This document shows positions 20,965 through 30,635 of a DNA stretch of 40,988 nucleotides, in pieces (position 1 is the first letter of the stretch; each line of letters begins with the position of its first letter). Both the position numbers and the translations under genes were made by a program. Where the stretch lies: NCBI GenBank assembly GCA_002457555.1, contig NTJQ01000012.1:1-40988 (forward strand), given 5' to 3'. This DNA is from Marine Group II euryarchaeote MED-G37. Its GTDB lineage: Archaea > Thermoplasmatota > Poseidoniia > Poseidoniales > Thalassarchaeaceae. Under the pieces are notes generated by a model. That model worked only from the letters and a program-made list of their open reading frames with translations. It had not been told where the DNA came from and did no database searches.

Positions 20965-23013
20965 TCATGCACCTCCTGAAATCCCTAATCCTGGAATACG
21001 TGTAGTTTCTTCTAATCTCCTCAGTAGAAGGGCTAGAGTCCAAGTTACTACAAAGTAAGAAATCATCACCAATCCCCATGCGGAGAAAATTTGAAACGTA
21101 GTGGCAATCATTAGTTTTCCTTGTCGTGAAAGTTCGGAATAACCAATTACCATCGCAAGTGAAGAATTCAATACTAAATTTACCATCTCGTTACCAATAG
21201 GTGGGATACAAATTCGGATCGCTTGAGGCATTATCACTAATCTCATTGTTCCCAAATAGGTCAGACCGATGCTTCTACCTGCTTCCATTTGACCCGAAGG
21301 TATGGCCGAAATCGCACCACGTATAGTCTCGCATTGGTACGCTCCTGAATTAAGGCCTAGAGTGAAAATTGCGCTGAGAAAAGTTCTGTCTCCATAAAAG
21401 AAGTAGTCAATTCCATCAATACCGGGGTCGCCAAAAGTTCCTTCCATCAATTGTTGAATTCGCATTCCTAACCTTAGTCCGAAGTGAATGAACATAAATT
21501 GTACAATCAGAGGTGTATTGCGGAAGAAATCAGTATAGACGGTTGCTAATGAGTTCAATGGTCGAACTTTGAAAAGACGCCCGGACAATTTTTTATCGGC
21601 TAGAATGAATTGAATAGAAATTACAACAATAGCTAATCCCAAGACAAACATCGCAAATCCTCGGGGGTCCCCTACAGGAGTGAAAATATACTCCAACCCC
21701 TCCAATTGTAATTTTGGAAATCTAGTGACTCCGGTGTATAATAACCATAATCCGATTATCAAACCGAATGCTCCAAGTCCCCTAATTTGATTTGTAGAAT
21801 ATTTTTCTAGTATGTTCTTGAAAGACGTAGGTGCAGTCTTTAACATCGCCAGGAGAACCCCAATTGTGAATCCTAATAAAATTCCGAATACCACGATTTT
21901 TACTGTTGCAATAAATCCAGATAACAGCATATCATCCGCGTATTCAACAAACTCTCCAAAATTATTGTAATCCGGAATTTGGAATCCAATATCTTCGTTT
22001 TCTCCTGCTCTATCGGTAAACAAGATGACACCTGAATCCCCAACTACAATTCCTGAAACATAGTCAAACATAGCATGATCATTGAACGAAGTATTTACTC
22101 CAGCGGGTAGAATGTTTCTTTCAACATTTAACCCCTGATCAAGACTTAATCCAAGGTATCCGTCTGGTCCAGCAAATAGAATTCTAGAAGATGAGACCAC
22201 ATCGATAGAGGAAAGGGTAGTTGCAAGCGTTGTATTGTACCCTACAGATTCAATCTCCCGGAGTTGCCATTCGAATCCACCAGGAGATGTGGAGTAGAGT
22301 ATTTGCCCAGAATCACTCACAGCAAACATTCGATATGGGTTAAAGTAAGAAATTGAAATAATTGTAGCATCCTCATCTGGAGACTCTCGATAATCCCACG
22401 TAGCACCTCCATTAGCTGTTGCTAGAATAGTCCCAGCATCACCAACAGCTAATCCTTCTTCATCCCCGTTGAAGTCAATATCGTGCAGGTTTTCAGTAAA
22501 ACTCGTTGTTCTATTCCACCAAGTCTCATCAATATACTGCCAAATATTACCTCCGTTTCCTACGATTACGAAGGAATCATCCCCGGTTAAAGCGATGCTA
22601 TTAATTCCTGTTTGGCTTGATTCGATTGTACCCCATTCATCATCTACACCTTCTTTCATGTAGATCACCCCCTCTGAAGAAAGTACAGCAATAGATTCTC
22701 CAAAGGAATCTGCAGAAATTAGATTTGCATCTCCTAAAGAAGTGTGATTTTGCCATGTGGCGCCAGAATCTTGACTAAATCTAACTACCCCAGAATCTCC
22801 GAATACCCAAGCTATTTCTCCTTGAATAACAGCTGAATTTAGATCTTTATCGGTCCAACTTTCAGCCTCGCCCCATCCTGTTATTGTCTCTTGACCACTT
22901 GAGTGCGGAATTGTACAGATTAACAAAGTGCAAACTAGGATAACCACCCTTGATTTTGAGTCAATTGCTGACCAAGAGAAGATTCTCTCGATACCCGGAG
23001 ACGCACTTTTCAC
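20965..23013 (-). CDS. Fusion: extracellular BNR/Asp-box beta-propeller plus amino-acid ABC permease
   Basis: A 682-residue protein joining two modules. After an N-terminal hydrophobic signal or anchor (about 22-40), residues 45-345 carry propeller repeats of the BNR/YCF48 kind, with Asp-box motifs SQDSGATW and TANGGATW and repeated GDxGxI/GxxGxI turns. From about 355 comes a HisM/GlnP-type permease: ATVKIVVFGILLGFTIGVLLAML, an insertion with two extra membrane helices, TDFFRNTPLIVQFMFIHFG, and the cytoplasmic EAA loop EAGRSIGLTYLGTMRLVIMPQA that docks to the ATPase. It starts with GTG at 23013. The propeller would lie outside the membrane at the permease entrance. This fusion is unusual; the propeller may bind substrate, a partner protein or the cell envelope. 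No separate binding protein is adjacent. Confidence 0.88.
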   Translation of the reverse strand: MKSASPGIERIFSWSAIDSKSRVVILVCTLLICTIPHSSGQETITGWGEAESWTDKDLNSAVIQGEIAWVFGDSGVVRFSQDSGATWQNHTSLGDANLISADSFGESIAVLSSEGVIYMKEGVDDEWGTIESSQTGINSIALTGDDSFVIVGNGGNIWQYIDETWWNRTTSFTENLHDIDFNGDEEGLAVGDAGTILATANGGATWDYRESPDEDATIISISYFNPYRMFAVSDSGQILYSTSPGGFEWQLREIESVGYNTTLATTLSSIDVVSSSRILFAGPDGYLGLSLDQGLNVERNILPAGVNTSFNDHAMFDYVSGIVVGDSGVILFTDRAGENEDIGFQIPDYNNFGEFVEYADDMLLSGFIATVKIVVFGILLGFTIGVLLAMLKTAPTSFKNILEKYSTNQIRGLGAFGLIIGLWLLYTGVTRFPKLQLEGLEYIFTPVGDPRGFAMFVLGLAIVVISIQFILADKKLSGRLFKVRPLNSLATVYTDFFRNTPLIVQFMFIHFGLRLGMRIQQLMEGTFGDPGIDGIDYFFYGDRTFLSAIFTLGLNSGAYQCETIRGAISAIPSGQMEAGRSIGLTYLGTMRLVIMPQAIRICIPPIGNEMVNLVLNSSLAMVIGYSELSRQGKLMIATTFQIFSAWGLVMISYFVVTWTLALLLRRLEETTRIPGLGISGGA

Positions 23014-23143
23014 AAGATGGTCACGCAGAAGTTAGGATATAGAATCGACCCGTATCACATTGTGTTATTCATTTAGTATCTTGAATAAATTGGAGTATTT
23101 CTATTCGTAATGTTCATGGTTGTCTTTCAAGGCCCATCTTCAT

Positions 23144-24055
23144 ATGGGCGAGATGATTTACCATGGTAAGGTGAAGCAAGTTTGGAGTACGGACAATCCA
23201 GATATTATTGAATTTAGATATACTGACCAAATTAGTGTCTTTGACCAAATTATTCCCAGCCTTATTCCTAGAAAAGGTGAGTCCCTAAACCGGACATCTT
23301 GCCATTGGTTCAAACTCGTCGAGGAAGCAAAAATTTGCGACACTCATGTAATCGAGATGAATGCACCTGACAGAGTTTTAGCCCGTAGGTTCGATGTAAT
23401 TCGTGAGCCGGGTGCGATTTCAAGGGATCAGGAAAATGTCTTCGTTCCTTTAGAGGTGATTTGTCGTCACTACCTTGCAGGTAGCGGTTGGAGAAGATAT
23501 GCAAGGGGTGACGCTCCAGCCGAAGAGTTTGGCTTTGAACCAGGGACTCAACTACAAGAAGGTGTGAAATTACCAAAACCCTACCTTGAGGTTTCAACTA
23601 AGTTTGAAAAATTCGATAGGTTACTAGATAGAGCGGAAGCCTTGGAGATTTCCAATTTAACCGATGAGGAATTTGACTCGATACTAGACATTGTAATCAA
23701 AGTCGATGAAATAATTGAAATCGAAGCCGCAAAGCGGGGGTTAATCCATGTCGATGGTAAGAAAGAATTCGCCTTAGGAGAAGGTCGAATTCCCGTTTTG
23801 GTAGACTCATTTGGAACCCTAGATGAGGATAGATGGTGGGATGCTGAAGCCTATGAGCTGGGAGAGATAGTACAACTATCGAAAGAATTTGTCAGAGGAC
23901 ATTATCTTGAGACGGGACACCACTCCGAGCTTTATGCGGCTAGAGAGGCCGGAATCGAAGAACCACCAATTCCAGCCTTACCTCAAGACATAATCGACCA
24001 AACATCTATGCTGTATGCTGATATGTACGAGAGATTGACCGGTCAGTCATTCTGA
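23144..24055 (+). CDS. purC: SAICAR synthase (purine biosynthesis)
   Basis: A 303-residue phosphoribosylaminoimidazole-succinocarboxamide synthase, joining CAIR and aspartate with ATP. It shows the family N-terminus MIYHGKVKQVWST, then RYTDQISVFD, IPRKGESLNRTS, VIEMNAPDRVLARRFDVI, VPLEVICRHYLAGS, KLPKPYLEVSTK and FALGEGRIPVLVDSFGTLDEDRWW. The open frame extends to a TTG at 23120, but the ATG at 23144 gives the MGEMIYHGK start seen in relatives. TATA-like GAATAAAT lies about 60 bases upstream. It is divergent from the propeller-permease gene and convergent with the unknown 207-residue protein gene. No other purine gene is in the window. Confidence 0.95.
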   Translation: MGEMIYHGKVKQVWSTDNPDIIEFRYTDQISVFDQIIPSLIPRKGESLNRTSCHWFKLVEEAKICDTHVIEMNAPDRVLARRFDVIREPGAISRDQENVFVPLEVICRHYLAGSGWRRYARGDAPAEEFGFEPGTQLQEGVKLPKPYLEVSTKFEKFDRLLDRAEALEISNLTDEEFDSILDIVIKVDEIIEIEAAKRGLIHVDGKKEFALGEGRIPVLVDSFGTLDEDRWWDAEAYELGEIVQLSKEFVRGHYLETGHHSELYAAREAGIEEPPIPALPQDIIDQTSMLYADMYERLTGQSF

Positions 24056-24065
24056 GATTGGTTTG

Positions 24066-24689
24066 TTAGTTGTGTTTTCTCATTAAAATCCCACAACGCC
24101 TTTTCTCTGCTCCACGTAAAATTATTGTCAGGTGTCTGAAAGCATCGGCAACTCCGCCATCTATTGGCTCACTGGGATTAACTGCCCATTTCCCCTTTCG
24201 GATTGCTCGACGGAGATTAGTTACGTCCTTAATATCCAGCCAGCCGCATAATTCCAAACCACCCTTCCCTAAAGAAAACCCACTTTCTCCAAGGAACTCT
24301 TCATCAAGCCCAAGAGTTAATTTTGCCAGCAAATCATGAAGACCATCATCGTTCTTTTCAATTGTATGATTAAGTAAATACTCTATCGCATTACCTCCTT
24401 CTATCGGAAATCTTCCAATCCTATCTCTACTTATCCCTCTGTCTAGAGGTTCTGGCATTCCACTATCTTCTTTCCACGCAACCGAACACAGGAATAACAT
24501 CATTGCAGGATCCATAGGTGGATTTTCTCCTTCTTCTAATTCAAGAATTGACGACGGAACTCGCTTTAGAGATTTTATTTCTGAATGGTCGCCGCCTTGG
24601 GATGATTGTATTGATGGTATCAAATCCAGGGGGTCATGTTGCAAAGGCTCGAAAGTGTAGAATGGACTAGGTGGGATATACCGGCTCAT
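24066..24689 (-). CDS. Unrecognised 207-residue cytoplasmic protein
   Basis: I do not recognise the family. The protein has no signal peptide or membrane helix. The N-terminal 60 residues are Pro/Ser-rich and probably flexible. The rest looks helical, with a C-terminal positively charged stretch (RRAIRKGKWAV, GAEKRRCGILMRKHN). LTLGLDEEFLGESG and GKGGLELCGWLDIKDVTNLRRAI may form a compact domain. It begins 17 bases after the stop of the 1,890-residue surface protein on the same strand, so the two are likely co-transcribed, which hints at a role linked to that surface protein. Its stop is 10 bases from purC's, tail to tail. Coding status rests on length, operon position and sensible composition. 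Confidence 0.7.
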   Translation of the reverse strand: MSRYIPPSPFYTFEPLQHDPLDLIPSIQSSQGGDHSEIKSLKRVPSSILELEEGENPPMDPAMMLFLCSVAWKEDSGMPEPLDRGISRDRIGRFPIEGGNAIEYLLNHTIEKNDDGLHDLLAKLTLGLDEEFLGESGFSLGKGGLELCGWLDIKDVTNLRRAIRKGKWAVNPSEPIDGGVADAFRHLTIILRGAEKRRCGILMRKHN

Positions 24690-24706
24690 GTTACTAGCAC
24701 CTGTGG

Positions 24707-27700
24707 TTAGTCGTCGTAGGTCAAGCGCTTCAACCTGCTCTCGAAGTCGTTCAATTGTTCTTCAATAACTTCAGGAACTTCTTCGACCGATTGGCTTCTT
24801 TCCGATTCAACTTCCTTCATTGATTCCTGGATATTATCTTGAGGTATTTTTTCAGAAGGGGGTGTAGGTTGTGGAAGACTCGATTCTTGTTTTTTCTTGC
24901 TAAGAATTGATTCGGTCATATCTAGCAATTTCTTCCTTTCTCTCTGGTTGTAGAGAATCCATGTCAAGGTGAGGGCTAATGCTATTACAAGAACAGCGGA
25001 ACCTATTGCCGTACCCCATTCAAAGCCTGAATCGTTATTTACCGATCCGCCGGTAAGAATCAATTTTGCTTCATTGTCGCTAGGGTCTGAATCAATATCC
25101 CAAGGGAAGTAGCATTGCACTGTGACAGTAATTTCCGTCCCATCTGGTGCATCATCTAGCGGGGGTCGATCCAACTTTGGTTCAGGTGGATAAGTCTTCG
25201 AGAAATCTATCTCATGGGTTGCAGTATGGCTACCGGCTATTACCAAAATACTACAATCAGCATCGGTTAATAGGTAGTGGTATTCTCTCTTAGTCAATAC
25301 CTTAATTTTCTGTGATTCTCCTTCCCCTTCAAGCTCAAGTCCAACTAAGCCAATGTTCCAATCATTTCTGCGAATTTCAAATGCATTATCATCAGAAGCA
25401 ATCACAATTCCCCTTTCATCTAATAACCGAATAATCAGACTCCGCATTCCAGGTTGAGGGTTCCATGACGTAGCGCTTAGGTTGACTTGACCGGAAGTCA
25501 TGTTTGCCCCCAAATCTCCTTCGAATGAGTCTAACAATTTACCCTGTTCGTCTATTAGAATTACACTGTATCTGAAGGGTTGGGTGCCATTTGCAACGGT
25601 ACATTCTGCACTTACGGAAACTGCAGTCCCGGTTATTGAACAGGTAGCATATCTAAGGGCAGGTTCGATAACATATGCTGTGTATGTTAGAACAGTTTCT
25701 GAATCTACAGTAAGTCCAGTTCCAATAGCTCCTAAATTCGCTTGCCAAATCCAACCTCCTTGCACATCCCAATGCAAACCGGACTGAACATCATCGACAA
25801 CCAAGGAATCAGGTGAAGTCCCGTGTATATCTAACAGGACACTATCTCCTTGAACCGATACAATCACCGGTGACGATGCCCATGAATAATCCTCATACTG
25901 AGTGTCTAAGAGAATGCTGCCTAGATTTCCCGCTTCATCCTCAGCATCTATTCTGATAGTTTTTGTTGAACCATCCCAATCTGAGGATGGGATGACCTCT
26001 AATGGGACTCCAGTAATTTCTCCTACACCAATTACTACTTGGGTAGGTCCTGAAACTTGCCAACCCGGTGGTAGGCTAAGAACATCGAGTGAAATTGTTG
26101 TTGGAGCATTTCCTTGATTATGTAATTCCGCATGAGGGTATCCTCCCTTATCTGAAACGATCCAATTCCCCGTCCCTTGTAGGCTGAATTGATGAATAAT
26201 CGCTACCCTTAGTGGTAGTGTAATCGTAGCCTCGCTACTACCATCTCCTTCCCTTAGTTTAACTAGTAATTCCACAGTTCGTCCATGTCTAGCAGTGGAA
26301 GGAGGTGTGATTTGTAAGTCTAGAGTTGCGGTACCCCCCGGGTCTAGGATTGGTAATTCTTCGGGTGTTTGGACCTCCCATCCATTTTCACCATCTACTT
26401 GGACACTTACGTATGGGCGGGTGGGGGAATTTCCTTCCTGAACAACTGTTAGGGAAACGATAGAACCAGAGGGGTCAATCTCTAACTCTGCATCTGATGC
26501 TATAGCATTCCAACCTGCGACGTGAGATACTTCTATTGTGAATGTAAAGGTGTAAACTTCGACATCAAAGGCAACTATCGAACCACTAACTTGGTAGGTC
26601 GTTCCATCCCAAGCCCCTAACGGAACTTCTACCACCAAATACAGTGTAGTGGAACTGTTAACTGGAATTGCAGAGGCATTATCTCCAAAGATCCCCCAAT
26701 CCGTATTTGAGTCAGCACCTTGATGATTTATTATACCCAGGCCAGAAGCGGAAATATCATCGTCTAGGTTTCCAATATTTGTTGCATTTATTTCTACAAT
26801 GAAGGAGTCACCGGGGTTAATCTCAAATGTACTCTCCTCAACATTCCCCAGCGATGAATGTAGTGAAATATCCCAGCGATGATCTTGTCTAGCTTCGAGG
26901 GTGATGATCACTGAATCCGATATTGTTGAATTGCCTTCAGACGTCATGAAAATTTCGATATTAACAGGGTTTCTTGCAGGCGTTGAATCTGGTAAGATTA
27001 TCTCTACAGGAAGAGTTCTCAAACTTCCGGAACTAAGAGTCACCCTAGAGTTACTAAACGTAACCAAGATGCCAGGGTCTTCTGTTAGATTCTGATCCAA
27101 TATTACCGAGTAGGACATGACGTAGGTATCTTCTCCATTTCCTGGATTATACAATCGAACCGTGGCTGGTATAGATTCCTCTACTTCTACTAAATGTGGG
27201 GACTCAGTAGGCGATACCAAAGTGAGAGAGGACCGGTAAATTTGCAAGACTTCAACAGATAGTCTAAGTGAATAATCTGAGCCTAAGCTACTAGAGTCTA
27301 AGAATGAGTGGAATGCAGGAGTCGCATCCATTGGAAGTTCTACAAATAAAGTCCCACTCACTCTTGAACCCGGAATTCCTTGCATAGTAATATCATCTCC
27401 ACTGATGGATAATGCTCCTGAACCGGACCAAATCCAATCATCTATTGACATTCCAGCGTCACTAACCTTCCAATCTAAAATCCCAGATGAGGCAGGAAAG
27501 TCGGCAATAACATTCCATTGTAATGTATTTTCAGGCATACTCCGTTGGTGGTCAGTTTCGGTTACCACACTTGTAGCGATGAATTGTAATAGAACGGTTT
27601 GACAGGTTTCATCTTCTCCACTTCCAACACACATTGTAAGCGGTGTAGAAACGCTATCTCCGAGGGATGCGTCTGTTGGTACGCTGAGTCTTGCAGAAAT

Positions 27701-30379
27701 GATTTTCTGTTCCCCAGCAGCCAGTGTCAATGCAGGAATTTCATTTCCACTTTCATCGTACAGCTCCAGACTATTTTCAACAGAATCCCAAGATGTACTA
27801 TCCCAGAACATTGAGATTGAATTTTCATCAGCATTCCCAAGGTTTTCTACAATCAACCACGCCTTCGCGGAATCCCCAATTAGGCCATAGCCATTACTTG
27901 CAGTGGTACCTGAAGGCCCTCTTATTGATAGTCCACGAGTGCGGTTTGCCTCTACTGGTAAAATCCCACTAACACTAACATTCTGATCTTCATCAAGTGT
28001 GAGACTAAGTGACAGATACCCTGCATCTGACCCTTCCGCACTTATCGGTGCATGAATTCTTAGTGATGGGGTCCAAGTTCCATCTGCTGCAATCTCTATG
28101 GATGTGATACCTCCGGGGGTATCATCACTCCAAGTCCACCCTTGAGGTAGATTACTTGCATCCACGCTCATGCTCCAAACACCTGCAAGTCGGCCAGTAG
28201 AACGAACAGTCGGCTGACCAATTGTCGATTCTCCAGGATTTGCTCTAACAGGATTCGTGGGCATCTCAAATGTCGCATTATACGGAGGTACAATCGCCAA
28301 GCTGGTGGATTGTGCATCGTTGTCATAACGTGATTGGGTGACGTTTTGGTATGGGTCTAGAACCAATTCAAAGGTATATTCCCCAAGTCCGCCAGACCAT
28401 TCTACAGAGAATGATTCGAACCCCGCAGACCCCGTGGGATCCGTCGGTTCTAGGCTATCTGCACGATGCCGGGCTATTTCGGTACCGTCTGCGTATAGTA
28501 TTGCGTCTACGGCCTCGTCAATTTCGATTGTTCCAGCATTTTCAAAGAAGGCTGTAATCGTAACGTCTTCGTTAGGGTTGGGTGCGCTTGGATTGAATTC
28601 TATTGCACGCCCATCTAGTAATGGCCTAACATCGGCTAGAGCCGTGGAGATTACCGTATCGCCAAGAACTATGTCTAAAGTCGCATCTCCATCGACATCT
28701 GCTAAAGATGGTGAAGACCAGGTTCTGTGCTCAACTTCAATCTCATTATTCCAATTGCTATTGATTGCCGCTTGAGTGCCAGTATCTCCATCCCAAGCCC
28801 AAAGAGTCCTTCCATACGCAACTAGTAATTCAGCAGCGCCGCTACCATCGATGTCCATCCAGACTGGCTGTGCGACGGCAATTTCGTCGTTAGGAGCTCC
28901 GCTGGATTGCTCCAAGTCATTGTACCAGTCAATTTGCGGGTTATTCCCTGAAACATCATGACAGCCTGCATGACCATGCCTAGCAGTAGTCTCCTGATAC
29001 CAGGTTACCCAGCATACCCTGTCGATTACATCATCGTCATCTGTATCTATCGCTAGTGGCGGAGCATCGGCGTATCCATTTACTGCCTCAAAAGACCATA
29101 TCTCCGTTCCATCGTCAATCTCCAATCCTCTAAACTCGGCCCCATCGACACTGCTTGAACCATCCGCGTCTGTTGGTATTGAAATTATCATTTCAGGAGT
29201 AGAGTCCGAATCTAAGTTAGCAATTACCGGACCAGGGAGTCTAATGTGTGGTACATCCGAATCTCCATCTAAATTGGATAAACTTAGTGACCATAATTGG
29301 TCCCCGGATTGAGAATTTAATTTCCAAACCCACATTGCTCCGCTAGAGGCATCAGTTGTAGTAAGCAAGACATAGGCAGTTTGGTCATCAACTTGAGCGA
29401 ATGCTGGGTCAGAGGGGTGGCTTCCGTCTTCGAGAGTCGATTGCCATATTGGCGTAGGCACTCCGTTTGCACCAAGAGGTAGGGCTACGACTACTGGTTT
29501 TTCGTTATCGTCGATTGCTGCGAGAACTAATTCAGCATCTCCGTCTAAGTCAAGATCGGCGAGCAAAGGTTGAGTTGTAGGTCTGTGCCCTCCCAACCAA
29601 GAAGAGGTGTAGGGGCCATTTGTACTTCCAATCTGTAAGGTATCGTCACTGTAGCTCCACAGCAACTCTCCACTTTTTGACCCTCCAGGTGACCAACCGG
29701 TTACTGAACAATGAAGTCTTGGTGAGTAAGCATCAACGTGTAGAGCGCTACCAGCGTCGTAAACAATGATGACTTCTTGCATTCCATCGTCATCTAGGTC
29801 AACAATTACTGGTGAAGCCTTGATAATCTCCGTGGCTCCTAGATCTACTTCCCAAGCCAAATCAGCGTCCTCACCCTCGATAATTTTCACGACACTGTGA
29901 TCGTTACCACCAACTACCTCGGTTTGGATTAGTACAATGAACAGAGAGTCGCCTCCACATCTTTCCATAGCTGCCTCATCGGTTACAATTTGTTGGCTGA
30001 AATCTGCAACTGGGGTGCCCAGTGCATCTGTGCCTATCGAATAGGTCCCATATTCCCAATTGATTACGGGGTTGACAACAGAGGATAATTCGGTTGCATT
30101 AGTTGGTATTTCCGTCCCAGCGCCGCCATCTGGGGAATGGGAAGGCCCTTCGGAGGTCCTTTGAGCTATTCTTCCTGGTTGAGGCCAAGGCTGTCCTCCA
30201 TCTACCCAAGGTTCTACAGTTCCGGTGAATGCTGTATCTTCCTGTAAATTGTCCAACTTTCTAACAAAATCCGAATCAATCACAATCAGGGGGGATAGTG
30301 AAAGAAGTAACAAACAGAATACTGCCAGCACCGCATTCTGCTGCCTAGTAGATCGCAAATTCGAACTCGGCATACTCAT
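24707..30379 (-). CDS. Giant surface protein with FG-GAP repeats, CARDB and Ig-like domains
   Basis: About 1,890 residues. The hydrophobic N-terminal segment (about 16-37) is a signal peptide or anchor. The first 550 residues hold six FG-GAP/VCBS-type calcium-binding blades, recognisable as VDLDDDGMQEV, ADLDLDGDAELV, ANLDSDSTPEMI, IDTDDDDVIDRV, MDIDGSGAAELL and ADVDGDATLDIV, a likely beta-propeller. A CARDB domain follows (NPSAPNPNEDVTITAFFENAG), then many NEW3/Ig-like repeats with NxS/T sequons. A membrane helix (about 1788-1812) precedes RERKKLL and a charged, coiled-coil-prone tail of about 80 residues. The ORF extends to a TTG at 30403, but the ATG at 30379 is the more likely start; an ATG at 30373 is also possible. 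Likely adhesion or ligand binding at the cell surface. Confidence 0.87.
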   Translation of the reverse strand: MSMPSSNLRSTRQQNAVLAVFCLLLLSLSPLIVIDSDFVRKLDNLQEDTAFTGTVEPWVDGGQPWPQPGRIAQRTSEGPSHSPDGGAGTEIPTNATELSSVVNPVINWEYGTYSIGTDALGTPVADFSQQIVTDEAAMERCGGDSLFIVLIQTEVVGGNDHSVVKIIEGEDADLAWEVDLGATEIIKASPVIVDLDDDGMQEVIIVYDAGSALHVDAYSPRLHCSVTGWSPGGSKSGELLWSYSDDTLQIGSTNGPYTSSWLGGHRPTTQPLLADLDLDGDAELVLAAIDDNEKPVVVALPLGANGVPTPIWQSTLEDGSHPSDPAFAQVDDQTAYVLLTTTDASSGAMWVWKLNSQSGDQLWSLSLSNLDGDSDVPHIRLPGPVIANLDSDSTPEMIISIPTDADGSSSVDGAEFRGLEIDDGTEIWSFEAVNGYADAPPLAIDTDDDDVIDRVCWVTWYQETTARHGHAGCHDVSGNNPQIDWYNDLEQSSGAPNDEIAVAQPVWMDIDGSGAAELLVAYGRTLWAWDGDTGTQAAINSNWNNEIEVEHRTWSSPSLADVDGDATLDIVLGDTVISTALADVRPLLDGRAIEFNPSAPNPNEDVTITAFFENAGTIEIDEAVDAILYADGTEIARHRADSLEPTDPTGSAGFESFSVEWSGGLGEYTFELVLDPYQNVTQSRYDNDAQSTSLAIVPPYNATFEMPTNPVRANPGESTIGQPTVRSTGRLAGVWSMSVDASNLPQGWTWSDDTPGGITSIEIAADGTWTPSLRIHAPISAEGSDAGYLSLSLTLDEDQNVSVSGILPVEANRTRGLSIRGPSGTTASNGYGLIGDSAKAWLIVENLGNADENSISMFWDSTSWDSVENSLELYDESGNEIPALTLAAGEQKIISARLSVPTDASLGDSVSTPLTMCVGSGEDETCQTVLLQFIATSVVTETDHQRSMPENTLQWNVIADFPASSGILDWKVSDAGMSIDDWIWSGSGALSISGDDITMQGIPGSRVSGTLFVELPMDATPAFHSFLDSSSLGSDYSLRLSVEVLQIYRSSLTLVSPTESPHLVEVEESIPATVRLYNPGNGEDTYVMSYSVILDQNLTEDPGILVTFSNSRVTLSSGSLRTLPVEIILPDSTPARNPVNIEIFMTSEGNSTISDSVIITLEARQDHRWDISLHSSLGNVEESTFEINPGDSFIVEINATNIGNLDDDISASGLGIINHQGADSNTDWGIFGDNASAIPVNSSTTLYLVVEVPLGAWDGTTYQVSGSIVAFDVEVYTFTFTIEVSHVAGWNAIASDAELEIDPSGSIVSLTVVQEGNSPTRPYVSVQVDGENGWEVQTPEELPILDPGGTATLDLQITPPSTARHGRTVELLVKLREGDGSSEATITLPLRVAIIHQFSLQGTGNWIVSDKGGYPHAELHNQGNAPTTISLDVLSLPPGWQVSGPTQVVIGVGEITGVPLEVIPSSDWDGSTKTIRIDAEDEAGNLGSILLDTQYEDYSWASSPVIVSVQGDSVLLDIHGTSPDSLVVDDVQSGLHWDVQGGWIWQANLGAIGTGLTVDSETVLTYTAYVIEPALRYATCSITGTAVSVSAECTVANGTQPFRYSVILIDEQGKLLDSFEGDLGANMTSGQVNLSATSWNPQPGMRSLIIRLLDERGIVIASDDNAFEIRRNDWNIGLVGLELEGEGESQKIKVLTKREYHYLLTDADCSILVIAGSHTATHEIDFSKTYPPEPKLDRPPLDDAPDGTEITVTVQCYFPWDIDSDPSDNEAKLILTGGSVNNDSGFEWGTAIGSAVLVIALALTLTWILYNQRERKKLLDMTESILSKKKQESSLPQPTPPSEKIPQDNIQESMKEVESERSQSVEEVPEVIEEQLNDFESRLKRLTYDD

Positions 30380-30635
30380 CAGAATCCAACTTCCGCTTTC
30401 CAAGCCACTTGAAGGTTAGGGGTATACTCTCATTCAGACCTACGGTCTGAGGGACTTTACACTTCGCGGAGAGTAATTCTATTGCAGAATCTCTTCCGTT
30501 GCGCTTATAGCGGGGTCTTTTGTCGGCGAACCGCACGGACCTCTCCTCTGGAGGCACAGCCGATGAGGGACGGGAGGGTTGACCTGCCTTTCCTCCGACT
30601 GAACTCGGAGCGGTCCGGCGATTGGAGGAAACCGA
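30380..30635. other. Divergent promoter/leader region between giant surface protein and rpo7
   Basis: No gene is supported; minus-strand frames of 70-79 codons here have no recognisable character. The region contains a palindrome at 30434-30450, a CTCCGA/TCGGAG stem at 30593-30610 (loop CTGAAC) and a GC-rich stretch from about 30520 on, which reads as a possibly structured leader of the rpo7 operon. GGAGG at 30624-30628 is the rpo7 ribosome-binding site, seven bases before the ATG. Confidence 0.5.
30434..30450. repeat. Palindrome with CTACG core (copy 3)
   Basis: CAGACC TAC GGTCTG (30435-30449) is a perfect 6-bp inverted repeat, extended to seven pairs by flanking T and A. It lies 55 bases upstream of the giant FG-GAP surface protein start and about 190 bases before rpo7. 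It is of the same type as those at 5008, 18718 and 39522. Confidence 0.55.
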
